A program made the position numbers and the translations under genes. Positions 8,527 to 16,186 of a DNA stretch of 64,000 bases are shown in pieces. This stretch comes from Acidobacteriota bacterium. GTDB lineage: Bacteria; Acidobacteriota; Vicinamibacteria; Vicinamibacterales; UBA8438. The DNA lies in assembly GCA_009861545.1 (NCBI GenBank), contig VXME01000076.1, forward strand, positions 1 to 64,000. Direction: 5' to 3'. Under the pieces are notes generated by a model. That model had not been told where the DNA came from, did no database searches, and worked only from the letters and a program-made list of their open reading frames with translations. Positions within the stretch are counted from its first letter, which is position 1. The number at the start of each line of letters is the position of its first letter.

Positions 8527-9020
8527 ATGAAGCCGCGCGTCTACGTCGAGACAAGCGTCGTCAGCTATCTGACGGCACGGCCGGCCCGTGACATAGTGAT
8601 TGCAGGGCGGCAGCAGGGCACGCGGGACTGGTGGTGACAGCCTCAAGCAGATTCGAGCTGGTGATTTCGCAGTTGGTCCGCGAGGAAGCCGGTGTCGGCG
8701 ATCCAGATGCTGCGGCCGCCCGGCTCGCCGCGCTTGCGCCGCTCGCCAGGCTCGCCTTCCCCAAGGAAGCGCTTGCGTTGGCGCAGCGGCTGGTAGATGC
8801 GGGGGCGGTACCGCGACGGGCTGCGCCGGACGCCGCGCACGTCGCGATTGCTGCCGTGCACAATGTCGAGTTCCTCGCTACCTGGAACCTCCGCCACATC
8901 GCCAACGCGACGGCACGCCGGCGGATCGAAACCGTTTGTCGCGATAGCGGCGTCGAGCCGCCCGTTCTGTGCACACCCGAGGAGCTCACGGAGCCCGAGG
9001 AGGTGGATGATGGTGGATGA
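8527..9020 (+). pseudogene. PIN-domain toxin, disrupted by a 1-base frameshift
   Basis: The gene begins MKPRVYVETSVVSYLTARPA, the acidic PIN-domain N-terminus, and reads to a TGA at 8636-8638, after 36 residues. It resumes one frame over with RFELVISQLVREEAGVGD and runs to 9020. Comparison with the intact copy at 13256-13747 places one missing base just after the shared GACTGGTGG, about 8636. PIN proteins are Mg-dependent RNases, and this one should be inactive unless the missing base is a sequencing error. It starts 13 bases after the mod stop. Its 3' end overlaps a small gene that is intact, so the antitoxin survives without a working toxin. Confidence 0.85.
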
Positions 9021-9228
9021 TCCGATCGTAGCCGAGGTGCGCGCGGCGAGGGACCGGCTCGCAGCAAGGTTCGACTATGACCTGGAGGCGATTTTCCGGC
9101 ACATCCAGGCAGAGGAAGCAAGATCGGGCCTGACGTACGTACCTTCTCCGCCCCGCGAACCCGCGCTCGCAGATGGCGCGCACGAGGCTGAGCCGCGCGC
9201 AGATGGACACGATGTTCATGGAGCCTGA
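9010..9228 (+). CDS. Small antitoxin-like partner of the broken PIN protein
   Basis: A 72-residue protein starting MVDDPIVAEVRAARDRLAARFDYD. It is a paralogue of the gene at 13737-13952; both overlap the end of a PIN gene, so an antitoxin role is inferred from position. The shared core ends near a conserved SGxTxV segment, and the tail beyond it differs between copies. ATG codons also occur at 9007 and a GTG at 9013; 9010 fits the purine-rich site just before it. No DNA-binding motif can be recognised by eye. Confidence 0.6.
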   Translation: MVDDPIVAEVRAARDRLAARFDYDLEAIFRHIQAEEARSGLTYVPSPPREPALADGAHEAEPRADGHDVHGA

Positions 9229-9252
9229 GATCACCAGCAGGGTGCGGTTCGA

Positions 9253-9347
9253 TCTCGCGTCCGTTCGACCGCCCCGAGTCGGGCCGCATCGCCGTCAAGG
9301 TCATCAACCACCTCGGCGACGAGGTGATGAAGGTGTTCCGGGTGTGA
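9253..9347 (+). repeat. 95-bp direct repeat, copy 2 (detached mod tail)
   Basis: A second copy of the mod 3' end (93 of 95 bases match 8419-8513). It still encodes the methyltransferase C-terminus in frame through a TGA at 9345-9347, but is separated from any methyltransferase body. It probably marks the insertion or duplication event that placed the PIN cassette here. Confidence 0.9.
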
Positions 9348-9378
9348 CTCGTCGCGTCCCGACGATGGAGAATGCCTG

Positions 9379-10368
9379 ATGGCCAGCGGTGAACAGCTCA
9401 AGGCGCTGCTGAAGTCGCACGCGGATGGCGATGACGACCGGTTCTTCTCCGTCGCCATGCAGGTGGCTGCCCACGAGGCGCGGCGCGGGCATGGGAGACT
9501 CGCGGAGGAGCTGCGCACCCTGATCGATCGCGCCAAGAGCAAGCCAGGAACCGTGGCGCCGGTCCCGATCGGGCGACCGCGCGGCGAGTTGGCGAACCTG
9601 CTGGGAGCGTCCTATCCGAGCGAGCGGTTGGGACAGATGGTGCTGGGCAAGGAGCTCGGGGATCAGATTCAACGTGTGATTCGGGAGCAGCGCCATGCGG
9701 GGCGCATCGTGGAGCGGGGACTCGCACCGCGCCGGAAGTTGTTGTTGACGGGACCGCCCGGCACCGGCAAGACGCTGACGGCGGCCGTTCTGGCCGGCGA
9801 GCTGGGGCTTCCACTTCTGCAGGTGCGCCTCGACGGGCTCATCACCAAGTACATGGGGGAGACGGCGGCCAAGCTGCGTCAGATCTTCGAGGCGACAGGC
9901 CGAACGCGGGGGGTCTACTTCTTCGACGAGTTCGACGCGATTGGCTCGCAGCGCGGGCTCGCGAACGATGTCGGCGAGATCCGACGTGTCCTCAATAGTT
10001 TTCTCCAGATGATCGAGCAGGATCGCTCCCACAGCCTCGTCATTGCCGCGACCAACCATCCAGGCATTCTCGATCCGGCGCTCTTCCGTCGCTTCGACGA
10101 CATCCTGCACTACGAGTTGCCCGACACGGCGCAGATTGCACGACTCCTCAGGACGCGGCTCGCTTCGGGGGCCGTGAAGCGGATCCGCTGGCGCAGCCTC
10201 GCCGCCCTCGCCGCGGGCCTGAGCTACGCGGAGGTGGTTCGCGCCGCCGACGAGGCGCTGAAGGATGCCCTGATTCAACAGCGGGCTCTGGTTCGCGAAG
10301 CGGACATCCGGGTGATGCTGAAGGAGCGCCTGGCCATCGCCGATAAGCTGGCTGCGAGAGGAGTGTAG
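9379..10368 (+). CDS. AAA+ ATPase (partner type of S8 peptidase)
   Basis: A 329-residue classical AAA+ protein. Walker A is GPPGTGKT (125-132) and Walker B is VYFFDEFD (Asp-Glu 183-184). The pore-loop-like segment LITKYMGETAAKL and the FRRFDD arginine-finger segment are present. Residues 1-90 form a helical N-terminal domain without a recognisable fold. It should act as an oligomeric remodelling ATPase. In many genomes this type of ATPase is followed immediately by a subtilisin-like S8 peptidase with which it presumably works; here only the tail of such a peptidase remains directly downstream. The gene itself is intact. A specific role in defence is inferred from neighbours. Confidence 0.85.
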   Translation: MASGEQLKALLKSHADGDDDRFFSVAMQVAAHEARRGHGRLAEELRTLIDRAKSKPGTVAPVPIGRPRGELANLLGASYPSERLGQMVLGKELGDQIQRVIREQRHAGRIVERGLAPRRKLLLTGPPGTGKTLTAAVLAGELGLPLLQVRLDGLITKYMGETAAKLRQIFEATGRTRGVYFFDEFDAIGSQRGLANDVGEIRRVLNSFLQMIEQDRSHSLVIAATNHPGILDPALFRRFDDILHYELPDTAQIARLLRTRLASGAVKRIRWRSLAALAAGLSYAEVVRAADEALKDALIQQRALVREADIRVMLKERLAIADKLAARGV

Positions 10369-10863
10369 CGACAAGGCGCAGCATGGCCCCGGTACCGATA
10401 CGAGTCCCACGGTCTCCGTTTCGACGTGAAGCGACCCCTTGAGTCGGTGGATGAGTTTCGCAGCAGGATCAACGTAGCGGCGCGAGACGAAGAGGAAGGG
10501 ACCCGTCGCGCGCAGGGCAGCGATCCCGAGTGGTTGATTGATCGTGGGCCACAACGGAGTCTCGCGCGAAGTCTTCGTCGCGCGCAGGGCAGCGATCCCG
10601 AGTGGTTGATTGGGAAGCAGACTCGTCACAGAGGTTCACTGCATGCGGACATCTGGCGCGGCAGCGCGGCTGATCTCGCAAGCCGGGGGAGCCTCGCCGT
10701 CTACCCTGCGGTAGGTTGGTGGAAGACCCGTCAAGCTCTCGAGAGATACGACCAAACCGCGCGATACGCGCTCGTCGTCAGCATCAAGGCGCCGGAGGTC
10801 GACGTGGATCTCCGGACGGAAGTCGCGAACCAGATCGGTGTGCCGGTCGAGATAGAGACCTGA
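10369..10863 (+). pseudogene. C-terminal remnant of an S8 (subtilisin-like) peptidase
   Basis: The frame is open straight after the ATPase stop and encodes ESHGLRFDVKRPLESVDEFR and, later, HRGSLHADIWRGSAADLA, YPAVGWWKTRQALERY and NQIGVPVEIET. These are recalled as the conserved C-terminus of the S8 peptidases that accompany this ATPase. No start codon with a ribosome site and no Asp/His/Ser catalytic region is present, so the N-terminal catalytic part (normally several hundred residues) has been lost by deletion. Two perfect 37-bp repeats lie within it. The stop overlaps the start of the next gene (TGATG). Confidence 0.7.
10504..10612. repeat. Two identical 37-bp repeats separated by 35 bp
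   Basis: Copies at 10504-10540 and 10576-10612 match in all 37 positions, with a unique 35-base segment between them (period 72 bases, 24 codons). Both are read in the same frame inside the S8 remnant and encode RRAQGSDPEWLI. The second copy runs smoothly into conserved peptidase sequence. The spacing resembles one CRISPR unit, but the coding context argues for an in-frame duplication or insertion. Confidence 0.8.
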
Positions 10864-12973
10864 TGCAGTTCCGCATCGCCGACACCTTCACCGACAGCTT
10901 GGCGAAGCTGACGGGCGACGAGCAGAAGGCGGTCAAGACGGCGGCGTTCGACCTGCAGATGAATCCGGCGCATCCGGGCCTGAAGCTGCACCAGGTCGAC
11001 CGGGCGAAGGATAAGGACTTCTGGTCCGTGCGGGTCAGTCGCGACATCCGGCTGATCGTCCACCGGACCGCTTCCAGCTTCCTGCTCTGCTACGTCGATC
11101 ATCACGACGCGGCGTACCACTGGGCCGAGCGCCGGCGACTGGAGCGGCATCCCAGGACAGGAGCGGCGCAGCTCGTCGAGATCCGCGAAACGGTCCGCGA
11201 GATCCAGGTGCCGCGGTATGTGGAGGTCGATGTCCCCACGTCCACTCAGGGCGTCGCGGCTGGCAGACCGGCGGCGTCGCGGATGGCTTTCTTCGCCGAC
11301 GCGTCGGACGACGATCTGCTGGGCTACGGCGTGCCCGTCGAGTGGCTGAACGACGTACGGGCCGCGACCGAGGACACGCTGCTCGACCTCGCCGATCACC
11401 TGCCGGGCGAGGCCGCCGAGGCGCTGCTGCACTTGCGACCGGCGGTGCACCTGATCGCCCGGCGCCTGCCGTGGCGGGCGCCGATCCGTTCGCGCATCCG
11501 GACGCGCAGCGCCGCTTCCGGGTAGTGGCGGACGTGGAGGCGCTGGAACGGGCCCTCGACTATCCCTGGGAGAAATGGACCGTCTTCCTGCATCCGGCCC
11601 AGCGACAGCTCGTCGAACGCGAGTACACGGGACCGGCGCGTGTCGCGGGCTCGGCCGGCACCGGCAAGACCATCGTCGCGCTCCACAGGGCGGTGCATCT
11701 GGCGCGCGCACATCCGGAGAGCCGCGTGCTGCTGGCCACCTTCTCCGATGCGCTGGCCACCGCGCTGCAAACGCGCCTCAGACGCCTCATCGGGAACGAG
11801 CCGAAGATCGCCGAGCGCCTCGAGGTGCATTCGATGAGCGCCATCGGGCGGCGCCTCTACACGGCGAAGGTCGGCCGCCTCCACTTGGCCACGGACGAAG
11901 ATATCCGGGAACTGCTCCGGCAGGCGGCTGCCGATATCAAGGGTCACCGTTTCGGTGCGCACTTCCTCCGGACGGAATGGAGCACGGTGGTCGACGCCTG
12001 GCAGCTCGCGAGCTGGGAGGACTACCGCGACGTGCAGCGGCTCGGCCGCAAGACCCGGTTGGCCGAGAAGCAGCGGGCGCTGCTGTGGTCGATCTTCTCG
12101 CGGGTCCGGTCTGCGCTCGTCGAACAGCGGAGGTTGACCGAGCCCGGCATGTTCGCGCGGGTGGCGGCGACGATGGCGGAGGCTGCGCATCCGCCGTTCG
12201 ACTTCTCCGTGATCGACGAGGCCCAGGACATCGGCGTCGCGGAGCTGCGGTTTCTGGCGGCCCTGGGCGGGAGCCGGCCGAACGGCTTGTTCTTCGCCGG
12301 GGATCTCGGACAGCGGATCTTCCAGACGCCTTTCTCGTGGCGGGCGCTCGGCGTCGACGTGCGCGGGCGATCCCAGACGCTGCGCATCAACTACCGCACG
12401 TCGCATCAGATCCGGCGACAGGCGGACCGCCTCCTGCCGCCCGAGCTGGCCGACGTCGACGGCAACGCCGAGCGGCGAGGCGCAACGGTGTCGGTGTTCA
12501 ACGGTCCGGCGCCCGAGGTGAGGACGTTCGATTCACCGGACGACGAGACCGAGGCTATCGCGGACTGGCTTCGAGCTCGACAGCGCGAGGGCTACGCGCC
12601 GCAGGCAATCGGCGTGTTCGTCAGGTCATTGGAGCAGATCGAACGGGCGCTGTCGGCGGTGCGGGCGGCGGGTATGCGCGCCGTGCAGCTCGACGACGGG
12701 TCCGGCGGCGTGCCCGGGTCGGTCGCGGTCGGCACGATGCACCTCGCCAAGGGGCTGGAGTTTCGGGCGGTCGCGGTCGCCGCCTGCGACGACGAGGTCA
12801 TTCCGCTGCTGGCCCGGATGGAACGCGTGGGCGATGACGCCGACCTGGAGGAGGTCTACGGCACCGAGCGGCATCTGCTCTATGTCGCCTGCACCCGCGC
12901 GCGCGACCGGCTGCTGGTGACCGGCGTGGAGCCGGGCTCGGAGTTCCTCGACGACCTGCGGGCGGGGGAGTGA
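10863..12973 (+). pseudogene. RelE-like domain fused to UvrD-type helicase, frameshifted
   Basis: The first part (10863 to about 11430) encodes a RelE/ParE-like N-terminus (MQFRIADTFTDSLAKLTGDE, then FWSVRVSRDIRLIVHR). The second part, in another frame to 12973, carries the SF1 helicase: Walker A GSAGTGKT near 11650, DEAQD near 12220, and the late motif GTMHLAKGLEF near 12735. The frames join at EAAEALL / ALATGG around 11430, where one missing base explains the break. Intact relatives encode both parts as one protein of about 700 residues. As written, translation ends at 11525, so the helicase would not be made from this start. Either a natural one-base deletion or an assembly error is possible; the rest of both frames is free of damage. 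It would act on nucleic acid in the cytoplasm. Confidence 0.8.
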
Positions 12974-13041
12974 CCGTACACGCGCATCCAAGCCGCGGTT
13001 GAACAAGCTGACCGGTGTTTTCCGGGCCCGCAACGGAACGC

Positions 13042-13143
13042 CTGGCCGCGACCGCCCGTGTGCACGACATGACCGTCGTCCCCCGCAACACGCCGGACAT
13101 CGCAGGTCTCGGCGTCCCCGTGCTGAATCCCTTCGACGCGTGA
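13042..13143 (+). pseudogene. Detached vapC 3' fragment
   Basis: Thirty-three codons and a stop (LAATARVHDMTVVPRNTPDI and onward to NPFDA) nearly identical to the last part of the VapC gene at 14932-15033, including the bases just after the stop. The N-terminal PIN half is absent. It is a leftover of recombination, not a gene. Confidence 0.85.
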
Positions 13144-13156
13144 CGCGCAAGATGGT

Positions 13157-13234
13157 GGCGATCCCTACAGCGCGCTCAAGGCGCTGAAGGCCGAGATGGA
13201 CACCGACGCGGTACAGTTGTGGAGGCGTCCTTGA
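13157..13234 (+). pseudogene. Detached fragment of a mod-type methyltransferase C-terminus
   Basis: Encodes GDPYSALKALKAEMDTDAVQ and a short tail to TGA, matching the NDPYKALKTTLKAEIDAH region near the end of the mod gene (8341-8400). It lies 21 bases before the second PIN gene, just as the complete mod gene lies just before the first PIN gene. It is probably what is left of a second methyltransferase. Confidence 0.65.
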
Positions 13235-13255
13235 GATTCCGGACGCACGTTCATG

Positions 13256-13747
13256 ATGAAGCCGCGTGTCTACGTCGAAACCAGCGTCGTCAGCTATCTG
13301 ACGGCCCGGCCCGCGCGTGACATAGTGATTGCAGGGCGGCAGCAGAGCACGCGAGACTGGTGGGCCGGTACGAAGGAGCGGTTCGAGTTGGTGATTTCGG
13401 AACTGGTTCGGGAAGAAGCGGCGGTGGGAGATCGCGATGCCGCGCAATCGCGGCTGGCGGCGATCTCGCCGCTTCCCGTGATCGGCGCCACGCCGGAAGT
13501 CGCACGACTGGCGCGAGCGCTGGTCGACGCCAAGGCCGTGCCCGAGCGGGCTGCGCAGGATGCCGTGCACATCGCGATCGCCGCCGTGCACCGGGTGCCG
13601 TTCCTCGTGACATGGAATTTCCGGCACATCGCGAACGCCGCGGCGCGGCCACGGATCGAGGCCGTGTGTCGAGACGCCGGCATCGACCCGCCGCTCCTGT
13701 GCACGCCGGAGCAGCTTGTCGTAGCGGAGGACGACGATGAAACCTGA
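13256..13747 (+). CDS. PIN-domain toxin (intact copy)
   Basis: A 163-residue PIN protein, MKPRVYVETSVVSYLTARPA, with later acidic residues expected for the metal site in RAAQDAVHIAIAAVH and a LVTWNFRHIANAAARPRIEA segment near the C-terminus. PIN toxins cut RNA. It is the undamaged paralogue of the frameshifted gene at 8527-9020. The first ATG at 13253 gives one extra Met; 13256 is taken because the other copy has only this one. The stop lies inside the next gene, so the pair is translationally coupled, with the toxin first. This order is less common than antitoxin-first. Confidence 0.8.
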   Translation: MKPRVYVETSVVSYLTARPARDIVIAGRQQSTRDWWAGTKERFELVISELVREEAAVGDRDAAQSRLAAISPLPVIGATPEVARLARALVDAKAVPERAAQDAVHIAIAAVHRVPFLVTWNFRHIANAAARPRIEAVCRDAGIDPPLLCTPEQLVVAEDDDET

Positions 13748-13952
13748 TCCGATTGTGGCCGAGGTGCGCGCCGTGCGCGACAGGCTCGCAGCGCGTTTCA
13801 ACTATGACATCGACGCCATTGTCCGGCACATCCGGAGCATGGAAGCCGCATCGGGCCGCACCTTCGTGCAGCCTCCGCAGAGCAGCATCGCCGCAATGAA
13901 TGCCGCGACGGATAATGCACCGGGCGAGGGACGCGGTGCAAATGAGTCATGA
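13737..13952 (+). CDS. Small antitoxin-like partner of the intact PIN protein
   Basis: A 71-residue protein beginning MKPDPIVAEVRAVRDRLAARFNYDIDAIV, preceded by GGAGG inside the PIN gene. It is similar over its first 45 residues to the gene at 9010-9228 and then diverges. An antitoxin role is inferred from the conserved overlap with a PIN gene in both copies; no DNA-binding fold can be recognised. Confidence 0.6.
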   Translation: MKPDPIVAEVRAVRDRLAARFNYDIDAIVRHIRSMEAASGRTFVQPPQSSIAAMNAATDNAPGEGRGANES

Positions 13953-14037
13953 GGCGCGCGCAGATGGACACGAGCCCGATTTCGATCCCTCTCCTGACTC
14001 GGCCGCGACATCGATCTCAGTCTCCGAGGCCCGGAAG

Positions 14038-14080
14038 GGCCGCGTTCATCACGCCGATCACGGAGCCGAGGAAGCGCCGG
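14038..14080 (+). pseudogene. Scrap of a res N-terminus
   Basis: Encodes GRAAFITPITEPRKRR, closely matching RRKVAFITPIPKPKKQK near residue 40 of the Res protein (2251-2301). No further Res sequence follows. It is a recombination leftover within the 13953-14309 gap, which holds no complete gene. Confidence 0.55.
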
Positions 14081-14230
14081 GCGGGACAGCCGCGTGCGGG
14101 TGGATGGGCTCGCGCATCGGCCTGTGCCTCCTCATCGATGGTAGTCGACGATCTCGACCCCGGCTGGACCGGGGTTCCCCTCGGGCCATACGAAGCAGAT
14201 CCGCCACTGATCGCATTCCGCGCGTGCTCG
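14058..14230 (-). pseudogene. higBA toxin-antitoxin remnant
   Basis: On the minus strand, the end of a HigB/RelE-type toxin is readable (ECDQWRICFVWPEG, then GVEIVDYHR and TGA at 14132-14134). After GAGGAGG comes the start of a HigA-type antitoxin (MREPIHP, ATG at 14117), which runs into unrelated sequence and stops at 14058. The toxin N-terminus and almost all of the antitoxin are gone. The antitoxin stub overlaps the res scrap on the other strand. Confidence 0.65.
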
Positions 14231-14309
14231 CGGTGAGCTGCTCCGAGCTGGGCACCTCGGGCACCCGGCGCACGATGGGCGGTCGTTGAGCGGGCGGCGC
14301 CTCGATCGA

Positions 14310-14331
14310 TTTCCGGTATCATTACCGGAAA
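14310..14331. promoter_or_regulatory. Perfect dyad operator of the vapBC pair
   Basis: TTTCCGGTA (14310-14318) and its exact reverse complement TACCGGAAA (14323-14331) flank a 4-base centre. The right arm merges with the AGGAGGG ribosome site and lies 11 bases before the start codon. A dimeric VapB antitoxin bound here would block both promoter and translation start; that role is inferred. Confidence 0.65.
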
Positions 14332-14341
14332 GGAGGGAGCC

Positions 14342-14623
14342 TTGGCGAACAAGCAGACGCTGGCCGTGCGCGGCTATCGGGACCGGCTGAAGCGAGGCGG
14401 TTGGGTACGTTGCGAGGTCAAGGTGCGCCGCGATGACGTCGAGCTCATCCGCACCGTAGCCACCGCGTTGCGCGACCCGGATCGCCATGCCGCCACGCGT
14501 GCGCTGCTGCGCGACCGTCTGGGCGCCCGTCGTCCGCGCGGCTTCAAGGAGCTGCTCGCCTCGTGCCCGGTCGACCTCGACATCAATCGGTCCCGTGACC
14601 TCGGCCGGGATATCGAGTTCTGA
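14342..14623 (+). CDS. vapB: VapB-like antitoxin
   Basis: A 93-residue protein starting at a TTG codon behind a strong AAAGGAGGG site. It reads ANKQTLAVRGYRDRLKRGGW and ends GFKELLASCPVDLDINRSRD, a C-terminal segment common in antitoxins of PIN proteins that would wrap around the toxin. The N-terminal half probably forms the DNA-binding part and would recognise the dyad at 14310-14331. The stop overlaps the vapC start by one base (TGATG). The exact antitoxin family is not certain. Confidence 0.7.
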   Translation: MANKQTLAVRGYRDRLKRGGWVRCEVKVRRDDVELIRTVATALRDPDRHAATRALLRDRLGARRPRGFKELLASCPVDLDINRSRDLGRDIEF

Positions 14624-15033
14624 TGTTCCTCCTCGACACCAACGTCATCTCGGAGGTGCGCAAGGCGCACCGATGCAACGCCGGCGTGGCCAGTTGGTTC
14701 GCCGGCGTGAGCGATGCCGACCTGTTCGTCAGCGTCGTCGTGACGGGCGAGATTCGGCAAGGTATCGAGCGCCTCCGCCGGCGCGACTCCCGCCAGGCGG
14801 AGATCCTCGAACGCTGGCTGGAAGACGTCGTGACCTCGTACGCCGACCGCATCCTCCCGATTGACGGCCGCGTCGCCGACGCCTGGGGCCGCCTGAGCGC
14901 GGTGCGCCCGATTCCCGTCATCGACGGGCTTCTGGCCGCGACCGCCCGTGTGCACGACATGACCCTCGTCACCCGCAACACTCCGGACGTCGAAGGTCTC
15001 GGCGTCCCCGTGCTGAATCCCTTCGACGCGTGA
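14623..15033 (+). CDS. vapC: VapC PIN-domain RNase toxin
   Basis: A 136-residue VapC, MFLLDTNVISEVRKAHRCN, with the first acidic residue in LDTN, a conserved Glu in VVVTGEIRQGIE, and late acidic residues in IPVIDGLLAATARVHDMTLV. The length and motif spacing are typical. It would cleave RNA when freed from VapB. The gene is complete, and its 3' end was copied to 13042-13143. Confidence 0.88.
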   Translation: MFLLDTNVISEVRKAHRCNAGVASWFAGVSDADLFVSVVVTGEIRQGIERLRRRDSRQAEILERWLEDVVTSYADRILPIDGRVADAWGRLSAVRPIPVIDGLLAATARVHDMTLVTRNTPDVEGLGVPVLNPFDA

Positions 15034-15118
15034 TACGCAAGATGGCCGGACGCAAGACGCCCAGGACGCCGCGCGTCACCACCGCGCATCCGCCGAGGAG
15101 GCGGGATGCTGGAAGACC

Positions 15119-15727
15119 ATGATCGAACCCGTCGCGCGCCTCAGGATTGAACTGCAGGAGATCGAACCCAAGGTGTTTCGTCGGGTCGACGTGCCGTTGA
15201 CCTCGACGCTGCTGACCCTGCACGAGATCATCCAGATCACGTTCGACTGGTGGGGCTACCACCTGTTCGAGTTCGAGGTCCGCGACCGCGTCTATGGCGA
15301 GCCCATGGCGGACGATTTCTCCGACCGCCGCGTGTACAGGGCGGCGGGCATCCGCCTGAAGACGCTCATCGACCGCGGGGTCGAGAGGTTCCTCTACACG
15401 TACGACTTCGGGGACGACTGGCGGCACGACATCCTCATCGAATCGGTCGGTGACGGCAAGGCCGGCGTCGAGTACCCGGCGCTCGTCGACGGGGAGCGGC
15501 GCAGTCCACCGGAGGATGTCGGTGGCGTGACGGGCTTCATGGAGTTCCTGGAAGCCGTGCTGGATCCGCTCCACGAGGATCACGAACAGATGGTCACCTG
15601 GTACGGGAAACCGTTCGATCCGCACGACATCGACGAACGGTGGACGCGGCTCAGGCTCTCCACGTTGGCCGCCCGCCGCCGGGGCGCGCTGCGCAGGCAT
15701 CGCGGCGCGGCGCGACGCTCCACGTGA
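15119..15727 (+). CDS. Plasmid pRiA4b ORF-3 family protein
   Basis: A 202-residue member of the pRiA4b ORF-3 (IS1096 TnpR-like) family. Recognisable segments are LRIELQEIEPKVFRRVDVPL, LHEIIQITFDWWGYHLFEFE and LYTYDFGDDWRHDILIE. Members are often carried on plasmids and mobile islands and their activity is unknown. The last 25 residues are Arg/Ala-rich and may be an extension. A GAGGAGG site lies about 14 bases before the ATG. The 198 bases after it hold no recognisable gene. Confidence 0.8.
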   Translation: MIEPVARLRIELQEIEPKVFRRVDVPLTSTLLTLHEIIQITFDWWGYHLFEFEVRDRVYGEPMADDFSDRRVYRAAGIRLKTLIDRGVERFLYTYDFGDDWRHDILIESVGDGKAGVEYPALVDGERRSPPEDVGGVTGFMEFLEAVLDPLHEDHEQMVTWYGKPFDPHDIDERWTRLRLSTLAARRRGALRRHRGAARRST

Positions 15728-15909
15728 CTTCCGTGGAGCATGGCGCGGCTCTGTCGGTCGGCCCGAGCTCGACGAGTTGCTCCGGTCGATAGCCCAAGGA
15801 ATCCGATCGCGTACAGGCAGCAACAGCGCCGCCCCGGCCCACAAGTCGATGCAGGAGTTCTGCAGGGTCGCCTGCACGTGGGGCGGAGGTTGACCGGGGG
15901 AAGCATGCG

Positions 15910-15929
15910 GCATATGGTGGAGCATATGC
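15910..15929. promoter_or_regulatory. Inverted repeat over the second vapB start
   Basis: GCATATG (15910-15916) and CATATGC (15923-15929) form a 7-bp dyad with a 6-base centre, and the right arm includes the proposed ATG at 15926. It is a plausible operator for the VapB encoded just downstream. Confidence 0.5.
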
Positions 15930-16186
15930 TTTCTTCATCCGCCAAGCGGTCCGCGGTCCGTCACGTGCGCCTGTTCCGGAACGGACGCAATCAGGCGGTG
16001 CGCATCCCGCGCGACTTCGAGTTCGATGGAGCGGAAGCCATCATGCGGCGGGAGGGCGATTGCCTGATCCTCGAACCGGTCCGGAAGGGGCGATTGCTCG
16101 GCCTGCTTGCACGCCTGGAGCCCCTGCCGGAAGCGTTCCCGGACGTCGACGCCAGGCTCGAGCCGCTTGACGACGTGGATCTGTGA
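15926..16186 (+). CDS. vapB: VapB-type AbrB-fold antitoxin
   Basis: An 86-residue protein with the swapped-hairpin AbrB signature of VapB antitoxins: VRLFRNGRNQAVRIPRDFEF, then AEAIMRREGDCLILEPV, followed by an acidic toxin-binding tail PDVDARLEPLDDVDL. In-frame ATGs also occur at 15905 and 15914; 15926 is preferred because GGTGG lies 4 bases upstream and the shorter form matches the usual N-terminus. It should bind its own promoter. The stop overlaps the toxin start. Confidence 0.85.
   Translation: MLSSSAKRSAVRHVRLFRNGRNQAVRIPRDFEFDGAEAIMRREGDCLILEPVRKGRLLGLLARLEPLPEAFPDVDARLEPLDDVDL

Noticed and set aside
10504-10612. Minimal CRISPR array (two 37-bp repeats, one 35-bp spacer)
   Set aside because: Only two copies, no cas genes in the window, the repeat shows no strong internal dyad, and both copies are read in the frame of a conserved peptidase tail.
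10863-12973. Programmed ribosomal frameshifting in the RelE-UvrD gene
   Set aside because: No slippery heptamer or clear downstream structure is seen at the junction near 11430; a single-base loss explains the data better.
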